Of a stretch of 64,000 nucleotides of DNA, positions 11,541 to 22,983 are shown one piece after another. Within the stretch, counting starts at the first letter, position 1, and every line of letters starts with the position of its first letter. Position numbers and translations under genes: made by a program. Source of the stretch: Mycoplasmopsis bovirhinis (GTDB taxonomy: Bacteria > Bacillota_I > Bacilli_A > Mycoplasmatales > Metamycoplasmataceae). A model generated the notes under the pieces. That model was not told where the DNA came from. It ran no database searches and was given only the letters and a program-made list of their open reading frames with translations. The stretch covers positions 62,001-126,000 of the forward strand of contig NZ_LR214972.1 in NCBI RefSeq assembly GCF_900660515.1, given 5' to 3'.

Positions 11541-14042
11541 CTAATTTGAATTTTTGAACTTGTATTGTTCTGGAACGTTTTCAAGTTCAAAACCATTTTT
11601 AAATAATCAAGTATTTTGTTTATTTAATTTTTTCATAGCATCTCTGTATGAGTTCTTTTGATCTTTGCCAGTTCCATAGATTATATCATATTGTGGTAGA
11701 TTATATGAACCAAATAAACCTTGATAATTAAATCCATTTGATCTAAAAGCAGCTGCAAGTCCTGTACCAGCATATTGGTTAACACTATGAAAGATTCCAA
11801 CTACTTTATTATCTTGGGAGCGAACTTGTGAACCACTAGCTCCACCACCAGGAATATAACGTCTTGGCATATAGGCTAAGTTCATTGCCACATATTCTTT
11901 ATTATCTTGTGGCGATGTGTATGGCGCATTTCCAATAATTGGAGCACTTAAAAATTGGTCCACAACTCCAGGCTTATCAGTAAAAGTACGATATCCTAAA
12001 GAATATGAAAGACCATATCCAAGCTCATACCTAGTTTTTGATCTGGCATCATCAGTTGGCCCAGGTTTTTCATATAATTCATATGAAGCGTTAGTTCATA
12101 AGCTATAAGTAAATCATTGTTGTTCGTATAATGTTTTATCTTTAATTTGATCAATGTAGTAATCTTCCCAATTATCTGTTTTAGTTTTTGGGTAACCTAA
12201 AACGTATAAATTATCATATTTCTTTAAATCTTCAATATTATTTGTCGCTAAAGGAATATCAATTTTTGAATATTCTTGCAAATAATCATATTCTAAGAAA
12301 GAAATTTTACGATCGTCTTTTAAGGCATAATTATTGGTAATAAATTTAATATCTTCTTCGGTATATTTAGTTTTTGAAAAATCTACTTCAAAAATAGCAA
12401 TATCAATAAATTCTTTTTTGTCAAAAGTTTTATCAGCTAAGTAATCAACTGGATCTTTTGTTAAATAATCCCTTCCATCAAAAATACGAGTAATTGCTTT
12501 AGAATCTTCATCATTAAAATCATATGATTTAAAGCGATCATCTAAAGGAATAGTTCTTAGCTTATTATAAAGTGAACTCATTTCCTCATGTAACACTGTT
12601 AATTGGAAGTTTTTAAAGTGTGTTTGATCCATAGCATCAATTACGTGTAAATTAGTAGCAAAATATCATTTAGTTGGGTATTTACCATCTTCAGTAAGCT
12701 CATAATCCATAATTCAAGCTGTACCAGCATTAGGAGTAAAACTTTCTCATAAGTGTTGTGCATGTTGGAAGTTAGCATGAGTTCGCATTCTTTTTACTGC
12801 AGTAATAAGTTTATCTTTAATTTTTTGTTCTAATGTTGAAGCATTAATTTTTTCGAATAATAGCTCACGGCGATATTTATTAAATTTATCTTCATATTTT
12901 TGCCTAGCAAGGTAAAGTCCATGTTCTGAAGCAAGTTGCTCAAAAGCTTTGTCATGAATTACTTCAACAGTTTCTGAATCATCATTATTACGATCAAATT
13001 TAGTTAATAAATCTTGTTTAATTTCGTTGTTTGTTAACATGTTAATTAAATATTTAACAACATTTGGATCTGGTTTAAAAATTTCCTTAGCAATTAAACG
13101 ATCTGCTTCACGTGATGAAACAGCTCAATTAGTTAATTTTAAATTATATGAAGATAAAGCCATATTAGCATAAGTTTGGTTAGTTATAGTTCTTGCTAAA
13201 CCACTGTTTAAAGCTTTAATTTTTCCATAACTATCAACTCATGAATCAGCTTTAGCTTGTTCTGACATCTTCATATCTAAACCAAGAAACTCACCTTGTT
13301 CATTATATTTAGGAATAGTATAACCAAGTAGGTTAGCTCTATCATAAGTTGCTAAATTTAAAGATTTTGCTTTTTGGTCAAACTCGGCTTTAGTTGCAGC
13401 TGTTTGACCAAGCTCGCGAGCTTGAACATTAGCTTTTAATAACTTATCATACTCTTTCATATCTGATTCATAACGATTTGCTTGTGATGATTCATGATAA
13501 ATGGTTCAATCACTTGGGTTATTGCTTTTTTTTGTTATAAGACTATTGCTATTTTTATCAACAAACCCATCGATATTAAATTGAATTAAGTTATTAGAAT
13601 TATTTTTATAAGCAAAAATCAAAGCAGCTGTGTTTTGGTTTTCAACCGCAACAGCATTAACAATATTTAAAGATGTATCATTATTTTTTAAACTAATTTT
13701 TAGATCACCCGAAAGAACTTTATCAATAAATTGTTCCTTAGTTAAATTAGCTTTAATATCATCTAAATTAAAAGATGTTCCCGTGATATCAAATAATTCT
13801 ATGAAACCTTTGTTAGCAATAGAAGATCTAAATGTTTCAAAATCGCTATTGAGTGTTACAGGATTTGAAGCTCCTGTTGCACCAGCAGGATTTTTTTGAG
13901 TTGAACGATCATTTGTTTTTTGCTTATTATCTGGATCTTTTTTAGGTTCTTGTGGTTTTTGGGTAACTCCACAAGAAACTATAGTTCCAAAACTTAAAAT
14001 ACTAAAAACAGCAGTTGAATTTAAAAAGAACTTTTTTTTCAT
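11541..14042 (-). CDS. MIP-family (DUF31) immunoglobulin-specific serine protease, lipoprotein
   Basis: The 833-residue lipoprotein has a signal peptide ending in lipobox IVSC (Cys24), a Lys/Asn/Pro linker to about residue 60, a helical middle region and a C-terminal DUF31 trypsin-like domain. Likely triad residues are His466 (FATNLHVID), Asp547 (FIDIAIFEVDF) and Ser736 (GGGASGSQV). In mycoplasmas of ruminants, MIP proteins of this family cut immunoglobulin heavy chain held by a partner, MIB. That activity is inferred here from family membership only. Several UGA codons are Trp. The ATG is followed directly by A8, so slippage there would turn the gene off. It starts 2 nt after the stop of the upstream protease and ends 38 nt before the next, so the three form one operon. 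Confidence 0.88.
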
Positions 14043-14044
14043 AA

Positions 14045-16027
14045 TTATCTTTTAATAATTCCCTCAGGGAATAATGCAGTTTTAGGGTATTTTGCTGTTA
14101 ATGAAGAAAGTTTACCAAGGTTTTGACGGTACGATTTTTCTTGTTTTGGGGTTCTGGTTTTATCAGAACCATCAATTAAATTATAAGCATATGAAGTACC
14201 TGGAGCATCTTTAGTTAAAATAAGTTGAATAAATCCACCTCTTTTTGATAAATCTGATGGTGATTCAGTATTTTCAACTGTTGAATAAATCCCCACTGGA
14301 ACGCCATATTCATTCAGTACCATTGATCCACTTGCTCCATAGTACAATGAAGAATTTTTAACATTAAAACTATATCCAAATGGCACTGTTGCCCTTTTTG
14401 AATCAAAGACATGATTAACTACTAAGTTATTACTAAATGTATTTCTTTCATATGTAATTGTATGATCTAAATCAGTTGAAGTATTAGTCATAAATACTGG
14501 AGCTGTATCAGAAACTTTAGGATATCCACCAATGTAAATTCGTTCTGGTTTTAAATTTCTACGTTGATTTTCATTATATGAAGTAGCATAATCAAATGGA
14601 ATGTATAAAGTATCTTGATCATGTTTTAAAATTTTTATATCATCATCGAAAGATTTAATAGCATTATCAATATGTTCTTTTAATTCTTTATGTGTTGTAG
14701 AACTAAGTTGAGAATATTTAATTTCAACTGCAAAAATTGCAAAGTCAAAACCAAGTTTTTGATCCGTGTATTCACTACCTGGTGCAACAGCAGCTGTTCT
14801 TTTAAGTTCGCTATTAGAAGCAGAATCAAAAATATCAATTGCAGCAAAAACTGTTTGAGGGTTTCCTAAAATATCACCAATAGAAGTTGAACCTTGTTTA
14901 TCACTAACGCTATCAGGAAGGTTAGAATATAATTTTGGTCTATTTGTTTCTAAACTTGGAGTGGTATTATTTGGAATAGGGTTTGTATTAATATTAGTTT
15001 GTGGGACACCTAAAAAAAAGTTAGTATTTTTTGAATCTTCATTTGTTCCATATTCAGGAAACTTAGCTTTATCTTGTTCTGATAAAGTGTTAGTTTGACG
15101 ATTATAAACGTGTAAGTTAGTTGCTAAAAATAAAACTATATTTTGTTTATTTTGATCAAAAGCATAGTCAAATAATCAGGCTGTACCAGTGTAATTATCA
15201 TAAACTTGTTCACTTTTTTCTTTAAATCCAAACCCTACTGAAAAGCTACGGTTTTTTAGCTTTTCAATTGCTTGTTGCTGGGTAATTTTAGAAAAACTAA
15301 AATTTCTTGTTTCAACTGGTGTAGTATCTTGAGATGCTTCACGCACAGAATTAAGCTCATTTTGAACCTCTGTTTTAAGTTTTTCTAGTTGATCCTTATT
15401 AATATTTGGATTAAAATCTAAGCGTAAAGTAAAAATAGTTTTATTACGATTATCATCCGGCAGTTGTTGAATTAAGTTTCGAATTTCTGTTTTTAAAGCT
15501 GCAACTTCTTGGGGATTATCTGTTTGAGCTTGTTGGTCATTATTTTTTCCTGAGTCACCACTAGGTGGAGTTTTAGTATCATTTCCTGGGTTAGTTTTAG
15601 TTTGTTGCTCTTTATTATATTGCTCATCAGCTTTTTTCTTCACACTATTAAAATTACTTTCAGTTGAAGTCTTTGAATCTTTATAACCATTATATTCAGT
15701 AGTTAATTGTGCTTTAATGGTATTATCAGTAATTTTATCAATTGCTGCTTTAGTATCGTTTAATACTTTAGTTCAATATTCGCTTACTTGAGTTTTTAAT
15801 CTGGTAAATTCAGCTTTAGTTTTAGCTGAATTTAAATTTTGAGTATATTGTAATTTGGTTTGTGTATTTAACTTTATAATGTATGTATTAATATCTGCTT
15901 TTAATTGGACAATTTCTTGGTCTTCTTGTGGTTCACTACTTGAACTACAAGAAACCACAATTGGTAAAATAGATGCAGACATAGTTAACGCAAAAATATT
16001 TTTAAATTTCTTATTAATCTTTTTCAT
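14045..16027 (-). CDS. DUF31-type serine protease lipoprotein, diverged
   Basis: The 660-residue product has lipobox VVSC (Cys27) followed by a helical, charged region that looks coiled-coil prone (residues about 35-220, including a Gln/Asn/Asp/Pro-rich linker). The C-terminal protease domain keeps His in FLATNLHVYN, an acidic position in LGFDFAIFAVEI and the serine motif YYGASGSMV (Ser566). It is much less similar to the two downstream proteases than they are to each other, so substrate and cleavage site may differ. It is the first gene of the operon. TATAAT ends 6 nt before its ATG and no Shine-Dalgarno is visible, suggesting a leaderless transcript. An alternative reading is that it is a non-immunoglobulin protease of the same fold. 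Confidence 0.82.
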
Positions 16028-16033
16028 ATAATT

Positions 16034-16039
16034 ATTATA
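16034..16039 (-). promoter_or_regulatory. -10 element of the protease operon
   Basis: On the minus strand TATAAT (16039 down to 16034) is separated from the ATG at 16027 by only AATTAT. With the normal 6-8 nt distance from -10 to the start point, transcription would begin at or next to the start codon. Confidence 0.5.
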
Positions 16040-16090
16040 TAAAATCTATGTTTTTTTTGTAATAAATAACTAACTAAATTAAGGAGCATA

Positions 16091-16681
16091 ATGAAACTAA
16101 TTATTACCCAAGAAAATAAAGTGATTCAAACTTTAAAATTTGACGAGCTAACTAACCTTTTAAATATCTTTATAACTATTTATACAAAAACATTTTATAA
16201 ATGTGTTAATTTTAATTTTGCTTGCTTTAAAACAACCTTTCAAAGGTGCAATGCTGTACTTGATTCATTTATTCACCTAAATAAATTATTTTTAAGTAAA
16301 AATTACGAAAACTTTTTACCCAAAAGAACGATTCATTCATTAAAATTTGATTTAGAAGATATAAATTATTTAAAATCTATTTTCAAACAAGAAATAAAAA
16401 TTACAGAAAATAAATTTTATAATTTAGAAATTAAAGATGCTATCTTTTTTGGCAAAATTAAAAATAATTCTTTAAATAGTTTTTTAAAGTGAGAAAATAA
16501 CTATTTAAAAAGCTTTTTTTTGCACCAAATAGATATTAAAAAAGAATATTTAAAATTTAATGATCAAGAAAAAAAGATTTTTGGAAATAAAATTAAAAAA
16601 TTATTGACAATACAGCAAAATGAATTTTTAACTAAGTTTTTTAGCTTTATTTTTAATAAATACGATGCTTTAGAAAGCTAA
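16091..16681 (+). CDS. Hypothetical protein, mollicute-specific
   Basis: The 196-residue protein is not recognised. It has no signal peptide and no clear transmembrane helix, and is rich in Lys, Asn, Phe and Ile. Four Cys/aromatic residues cluster around residues 35-55 (FYKCVNFNFACFKTTFQRC), which could be structural. One UGA (16490) is Trp and extends it past the first apparent stop. It has a good AAGGAG ribosome site 5 nt before the ATG and is divergent from the protease operon. It lies 84 bp before the ABC transporter operon but is separated from it by a promoter and palindrome, so it is probably its own unit. Confidence 0.65.
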
Positions 16682-16732
16682 ATTTTTATCTTTTAAGAAA
16701 ATATGTTTTCATATTTTTATTATAAATATATA

Positions 16733-16752
16733 ATATTACTATACAGTAATAT
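16733..16752. promoter_or_regulatory. Palindrome overlapping the ABC operon start site (possible operator)
   Basis: ATATTACT (16733-16740) and AGTAATAT (16745-16752) are perfect inverted arms around ATAC. TATAAT at 16729-16734 is the best -10 candidate, so the palindrome covers the expected transcription start and ends just before the ribosome site AAAGGA. This is where a repressor of the permease operon would bind; the regulator is unknown. Confidence 0.45.
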
Positions 16753-16764
16753 AGAAAGGACGCA

Positions 16765-18654
16765 ATGAATACTTTTTATAAATATATTTCATTTATACAT
16801 AAAATAACTTTAAAAAAGAAAAACACTTTAATTATTCCGTTAATTTGATTAACAATCTCATTAATTTTTTTAGTTTCAGTTGTTTCTTTTGAATTAAATA
16901 ATAATGTAAAAGCTTTAATTTTTTACATTATTATCTTTATTGAATTATTATTAACTTTATTATTCTCTTCAATTAAATCAATTAATATCTTTAAAGATTT
17001 AGAAGATGAAGGAATTGAACTTTTAACTTTATCTAAAGCAATTTCAAGAAAAAGTATTATTTGAGGTAAAACAGTAACAAACTTTTTATTTGCTTTTTAT
17101 TGATCAATTATTTTAGCAATTTCAAATTTTATGATCTTAGGAGCATTAAAAGATCAAAATATTGTAGCATTAGGTTTTTTATCAATTCCAATTTTTTCAT
17201 TTGGTTATATTTTATTTGGAAATATTAGCTCTTTAATTGCTTATAAAGTTAATGCTAAAGTTGCAATAACTATACCTTTAGTCTTATTTAGTCCTTTAGT
17301 AGTTGGTGGAACTATTATTTCAACTAAAAGTACCTCAACAAGTAATAATATTGCTTATTATTTAAATGCTCAATATCAAAACAATCCTTCTGGTAATTTA
17401 CCAAATTTGGAAAAATTTTATTTAAATAACCAGAAAGACACTTTTTATATCATTGCAAATGGTAATGATAAATTTACCTTGCGCAAAGATCAAGTTAAAT
17501 ATTTACAAGAAGCATATAATTATTCTAAGAATTCAGCATTAGAATGACAAATTTATTCATATTTATCATTACCATACCAATTTGTTGATTTTTTTAATTT
17601 ACAAAATAAAAATATTGCTGAAACTTTCTTAGAAACTTCAAGTAATAATTTAAGTAAATATATTTTTTATAAAAATCAAGATACTTATACTTATAATTAT
17701 GATTTAAATAAAAATGTTAATTTAAAACTTTATCCAATTACTGATCAAATTATTAAAAAACAAGATGCTAATGGTAATTATTTAAAAAATGAAGCTGGTG
17801 ATGATATTATTGAATCAAGAACTCATAAAGATGTTTATTTAGTTCCTGGAGCTTTAAAAACTTATAGCCAAATTGAAAATTTAGTTAATACTAACTTAAT
17901 TTATGCACGCGAAGGAGCTGAAAGTTTTGCACAAAAATTTCCAGAAGATAAATTTATTTACTCCGCTTCAGATAATTTAGTTGGTGAAATTAAATGAAAC
18001 TATTTAAAAGAATTATTGGAAAATAAAATTTTCCAATATTATTCAAAAATACTAATCCAAGAATTAAGTAATGAATTAAAAGAAGCTTCTTTAGATAATG
18101 TTCATGAAGTTAAAGGCATTATTTTTCGTTTAATTTCTAAATATTTAAAAACTGATTCAGAATGAGAACTTTTAAAAATTCATGATGTTAGTTCTGTTGT
18201 TTTAAATAAAGATTCTTTAGAAAATCGTAATATTAAAACAATTATTGAGAAAAAAATATACATTGCTTTAGGACTTATATACTATTTATATTTTACTTAT
18301 AACCATACTTATATTGCAGATGCTATTTTATTTAATACTTCAACTAATAACTTTGATCCTCATTCAATTAATTTAGATATTGAAGGCTTTAGGTATAACC
18401 TTGGAGGATTTAGCAACTATGTTGCTAAACAACAAATTGAAGAAGATGAAAATAAACAACGTAAAGTTGTAATACGTTATGAAATTGAACCTTCAAATAA
18501 CTATGTATTTCAACCTGTACAAGAAATATGACAAGTAACTAGAAATAATATTCAAACTGTTAATAAAAACTATTACTTTTTAATTTGAATTGCTTTAATT
18601 GCGTTATTTGTTAGTTTAAATAACACTTTATACTTTAAAAAGGATTATAAATAA
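16765..18654 (+). CDS. ABC transporter permease with large extracytoplasmic region
   Basis: The 629-residue membrane protein has about four or five hydrophobic helices in the first 180 residues (for example IIPLIWLTISLIFLVSVVSF and KALIFYIIIFIELLLTLLF), then a large hydrophilic region of roughly 300 residues, and further hydrophobic segments near residues 490-510 and 605-625. This resembles ABC-2 type permeases that act on peptides, lipids or surface polymers. Several UGA codons are Trp. Its stop overlaps the start of the ATPase gene (TAATG), which fixes the two as one transporter. The neighbours downstream are four surface lipoproteins, so it may export or organise them, but that is inference. 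Substrate unknown. Confidence 0.75.
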
Positions 18655-19364
18655 TGGAAAGAGATATTTTAGAAGTGAAAAACCTAAGTAAAATTTACTC
18701 TAATAAACATGAGCAAACGGGAATTTTTGAACTAAATTTTAATGTCAAAAAAGGGTCGTTTCATGCTTTTATTGGTGAAAATGGTGCAGGTAAAACAACC
18801 ACGATTAAAACCATAATTGGAGCTTATATGAACTATACTGGTGAAGTATATATTAACCAAATCAACATTAAAGATCATAAAAGCCGGCTTGCTCTTGGTT
18901 ATATTCCTGAAAATGCTATTTTCCCTAAAGAATTAACTGTAGTAGAATATTTAACTTATTTAGGACAACTTAATGGAATTGAAAAATCAGAGCTAATTTC
19001 AAAAATAGATTCATATTTAGAAGAATTTGAAATTAGTGCTTTAAAATTCAAAAAACCATTTAATTTTTCAAGCGGACAAAAAAAGAAGGTTTTATTAATT
19101 CAAGCTTTATTAAATAATCCTCAAATTATTATTTTGGATGAGCCAGCAGCTAACTTAGATCCAACTGCTCGCTATCAACTTTTTAGCTTACTTAAAAACT
19201 TACACCAAAAAGGAATTACAATTTTTATTAGTTCACATATTTTAAGCGAAATAGATAAATTTGTTGATTCATTAACTTTAATTCATAAAGGCAAAATTGT
19301 TTATTCAGGTCAAAGATACACATCTTTAGAAAACATTTTTTATGACAAAGTTATTAAAGCTTAA
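18654..19364 (+). CDS. ABC transporter ATP-binding protein
   Basis: The 236-residue ATPase has Walker A GENGAGKTT (residues 41-49), the signature NFSSGQKKKVLLIQAL, Walker B IIILDEPAANLD and the switch histidine in FISSHILSEID. The form resembles the single-domain ATPases of ABC-2 exporters (CcmA/YxlF type). It powers the permease encoded directly upstream. The first lipoprotein of the following cluster starts 23 nt before this gene ends, so the whole block is one operon. Complete and intact. Confidence 0.95.
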   Translation: MERDILEVKNLSKIYSNKHEQTGIFELNFNVKKGSFHAFIGENGAGKTTTIKTIIGAYMNYTGEVYINQINIKDHKSRLALGYIPENAIFPKELTVVEYLTYLGQLNGIEKSELISKIDSYLEEFEISALKFKKPFNFSSGQKKKVLLIQALLNNPQIIILDEPAANLDPTARYQLFSLLKNLHQKGITIFISSHILSEIDKFVDSLTLIHKGKIVYSGQRYTSLENIFYDKVIKA

Positions 19365-20364
19365 ATTATTTTATTTAAGTTTTGCAACCTTGCCTTTATT
19401 AGTTTCTTGTAATCAAACTAAATCTCTGCAAGAATCGCCTTATAAAGATTTAGTTCAAGAAGATTATGAAGTTAAACCATTAATTCAAAATTTTGTTAAA
19501 GATAATCTTTTTCAAGGTGATCAAAGTAAATTAAAAAGTTTTTTTAATGAACAATTAAGAGTAGAGCAAAAATTTAAACAAGAAGTTAACATGGCTTTAA
19601 CTTTTTCACCTTTATTTATTCCTAAAATTGAAGAAATAGCTGAAAGGTGAAAATTAAAAACAGCTCTTAATTCAGTAAAAATTATTAGTCAAACCTTGCA
19701 ACAACGTTGATATTGATATTTACAGAATTTAGATAAATTTACCTTTGTTTTTAATAATTGAATGCCTAATTTTAAAGAACATCGTGCACAATATCAAAAT
19801 CAGTATAAAGAAAATCAACTAAGTTTTGAACAACATTATGCTAAAGAAAAAACTTTAAGCAAATCTTTTTTTGGTTATAAAATAGTTGAATTTAGTAATG
19901 AATATAATTTATGATTAAATCCTACTAACCAATTTTTTAACCATAAAATTACTTTTTTAAGGTTAAAAAACCAAGAAAATAAAAATATCTTAATTCCCTT
20001 TTTTTTGTACACTAAAACAAAAGAAGCTCTAGAAAAAGAAATTTTATTGACAGGGGAAATTTTTACCTTTGATAATGATGAATCTAATTGAGCTAATTTA
20101 TATTCAAAATTAGCTTCATACATTATTCAAGGAATGCAATATTATCCAAATAAAGAAATAGAGTATTACAACAAAACTAAAGATGAAAATGAGCAAATTA
20201 ATCAAAATACAATTTTGAGCCAATTTAGTGATCAATATTTTTTAAATCACTATCATAAAAATAATTATTCTAATGCTTTTTATTATGCTAATGAAGCATT
20301 TAATAAAAACCAAACAACTAACAAAATGCAACGTTATACTTGGGGGTTTATTGATGAAAAATAA
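19342..20364 (+). CDS. Aromatic-motif lipoprotein 1 of 4
   Basis: The 340-residue lipoprotein has a short signal peptide with lipobox LVSC (Cys23). It carries the motif RWYWYLQNLDKF near residue 117, which is shared in form by the next three proteins (Arg/Asn-Trp, aromatic residues, then Leu-Asp-x-Phe). This fits the mollicute group annotated as aromatic-motif membrane proteins, for which no function is known to me. Many UGA codons are Trp. The ATG lies 23 nt inside the ATPase gene, and the stop overlaps the next gene by 11 nt, so expression is tied to the transporter. Probably anchored on the outer face of the membrane. Confidence 0.75.
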
Positions 20365-21223
20365 GTTTTTAAAAGTTAGTTTACCTTGCGTTATTGCCTT
20401 GCCAATAATTACCACTTCTTGCGTTGATTATTCAAAACAAAATGAATTAAACAAACTAATTGATAGTTCTGATGCAATAGTTTCAGTTTCTGATGATAAT
20501 AAACTTAAAACTCACAAAAGCATTTTAAATACTTTATTAAATAATGCCTTTCGTTCTGATAGTTTAAAAATTCAAGAATATATTAATTTACAAACCAGCA
20601 AAACTAATTATGATAATTTAGTAGCAAGTTATAAAACTATTAGTGAAAATTTTAAATTAGCAGATGATAAAAAATCATTTGCTCAATCACTAAATGATTT
20701 TTATAGTCAAAATTGGTATTTTATCTTAAATAATTTAGATAAATTTGATTTTAACTTTATTGAATTTGTTACTGTTGATTTAGCTAAAAACTATGCAACA
20801 AGTCAAGAATACCAAGATTTAATGGTAACTAAAACTAACCAATTAAAAAATAGCAAACAACGTAAGAGTTGAGAATTTGAGAATTCTTACTTAGATGGAA
20901 TTAGAGAAGGAGTTGAATCTACTGAACTTGGCGATGTTGTTGTTTATTATGTAAGAAAAAATAAGCTTATTTTTCGTATTGTAATAAATAACTTAAGAGC
21001 CCAAAACACCCAGCCAATTGTGCAACTTAGACCAATTAATTGGTATTTTAGTGAATCTAAAGCTAATACAATTTCTCCTTCTTTAATTTCAAATGTTGTG
21101 CACCAATTATTTATCCATGGATATGAGCGTGGCAAAGAAGAATTTGAAGTAGAAATGGTTCAAAAACAAAAGTATGGTTCACCAAGTTTTGTTTTTGCAA
21201 CTTGAAAGGATAAAAGTGTTTAA
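20354..21223 (+). CDS. Aromatic-motif lipoprotein 2 of 4
   Basis: The start is the ATG at 20354, giving MKNKFLKVSLPCVIALPIIT and lipobox TTSC (Cys23); earlier in-frame starts would bury the signal peptide. The product has 289 residues. The shared motif is NWYFILNNLDKF (around residue 119). The preceding helical part (SDAIVSVSDDNKLKTHKSIL onward) is also similar in layout to its neighbours. UGA at 20870 is Trp, as is the one near 21201. It overlaps the upstream gene by 11 nt and the downstream gene by 8 nt. Function unknown; a surface role is inferred from the lipobox. Confidence 0.75.
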
Positions 21224-22163
21224 AAAACTTAGAAAATATTTTGCTTTAATTCCTATTATGTTTGCTCTTACTTTATTTATTTCAAGTTGTGCTGCAAATA
21301 ATGAATCTAAAAACTTTCAAACTTTAGAATCAATTAAAATTACTAGTCAAAGCCAAGTAGACCAAAACTGAGATAATTTTATTAAAAGAAATTATATTCA
21401 AACTATCTTAAAATCAATTTATAAAAATAACACAAACAAACAAGATGAATATATTCAAAGTCAGAAAAATCTTGGTCAAGCTTATTTTCAAGAATTAAAA
21501 ACCAAAATTAGATATTCAAACAATATTATCTATCCATATTTTAATAAAGAAGAAGAAAAGTTTCAAAGCAATCAGGCACATTATGCTGCTTTAAGTGGTA
21601 ATAATGCAATTGTTGATTTATATACTAAAAATTGGTTATTTTTCTTATATCATTTAGATAAATTTGTCTTCTTACAATATACTGAATTACAAGCTTCTGA
21701 TGAAACTTCGAATGATTTAATTGATGAAATTGAAACAAACAATTTAATTTATGATGCTTTTTATTCGCCAGCTGATAATCAAATCATTGATTTTGTAGTA
21801 CAAAAATATTATTCTGAAGAAATTATTAATCCGGAAACAAACCAAATCCAAAAACCATACGAAATTAGAATTTATTTATTAACTAAAGATGGAAGAATTA
21901 TGCATTTTGATATAAGCGGTGATGAAGCAAATAATTCAATCTCGCGAACATCACCCCCATCATTACATAGCTACTTATATTCATATCCAAAATTAATTTT
22001 AAGTAAAGATAAATTACACGATTTTGATTTAAAAAAATACGTCGAAGTAGCTGCTGAATGAGATGATGAAAATTATAGTTTTAGTGATATTAATAAAACT
22101 TTATTTGCCGATGAATATGGAACTAAAGAATTTCGTTACATACTAATAAGTATTAAAGGATAA
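21216..22163 (+). CDS. Aromatic-motif lipoprotein 3 of 4 (GTG start)
   Basis: The start chosen is GTG at 21216, with AAAGGA five nt upstream; it gives MFKKLRKYFALIPIMFALTL followed by lipobox ISSC (Cys24). An ATG further upstream (21174) would lie inside the previous gene and add a non-signal extension. The 315-residue protein carries NWLFFLYHLDKF (around residue 142), matching the motif of the other three. Several UGA codons are Trp. It overlaps the previous gene by 8 nt and precedes the next by 3 nt. Function unknown. Confidence 0.75.
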
Positions 22164-22166
22164 CCC

Positions 22167-22940
22167 ATGAAAAAATGACTCTTAATTTCAAGTATTTTAC
22201 CATTATCTTTAACTATTTCTTGCTCATCAAATAATAATAATGATCAAGATCGTAATCAAAATATATTAACTAGCAAAAATGTTATTAATATAACAGCTAA
22301 ATTAGGAATTAGTGATATTAATGCTTCAATTAATAATCCTAATTTAAAATGAAATGATTTTTTAACTAAATTTAACAGCATTTTATATACCGATCCATCA
22401 TACGAAACAAAACTAAGTAATGTTATTAATGAAAATTGAGCATTGTTTATTTCAAACTTAGATTATTTTGCTTACTATAAATATCCAACTACTAAATGAT
22501 TTATGTACAAAGAAAAAGAAAATGCTAAATATTCTGATTTATATAAACATAGCATTGGATTAATTAAAATTGATAATGAATCAATCCCTCATAGTCATAT
22601 TAAACAAGTTGATAAAATTATTGGCTTTAAATCTTTCAGTGATATTTCTGATGCTTTTACTTCTAATATAACTAATAATACTAGAATTTATGTCTCTTTT
22701 GGTAGAGTCATTATGCAAATTGAAAAAGAAGGTACAAAAGTAAAGATTTTACCTCAATTTTTATACTTTATCAATGAACCAGGCGCATATTCGGGTGCCA
22801 TTGATGCAAGTAGGTTAGAAGTAGTAAAAGAAGTTTTAAATGTGCATCCAGATAATTTTACCGAAACCTTAGGGGCAATTATTGACCGAACCACTAAAGA
22901 AATTGGATACCCAGCATACGTTTATTTAGCTAAAAAATAA
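22167..22940 (+). CDS. Aromatic-motif lipoprotein 4 of 4
   Basis: The 257-residue lipoprotein begins MKKWLLISSILPLSLTISC (UGA as Trp at codon 4; lipobox TISC, Cys19) after the ribosome site AAAGGA. The shared motif is NWALFISNLDYF (about residue 90), and the rest is an alpha/beta-looking domain. It is the shortest and last of the four and is followed by a clear terminator. Four tandem, strongly diverged paralogues behind one ABC transporter suggest either subunits of one complex or receptors with different ligands; the sequence does not decide. Confidence 0.75.
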
Positions 22941-22946
22941 AATGAT

Positions 22947-22971
22947 AAATACTCAGCTTTGCTGAGTATTT
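22947..22971 (+). terminator. Terminator of the ABC/lipoprotein operon
   Basis: AAATACTCAGC (22947-22957) pairs perfectly with GCTGAGTATTT (22961-22971) around a TTT loop, followed by T residues. It lies 6 nt after the last lipoprotein stop. Confidence 0.85.
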
Positions 22972-22983
22972 TTGTATGAAACT

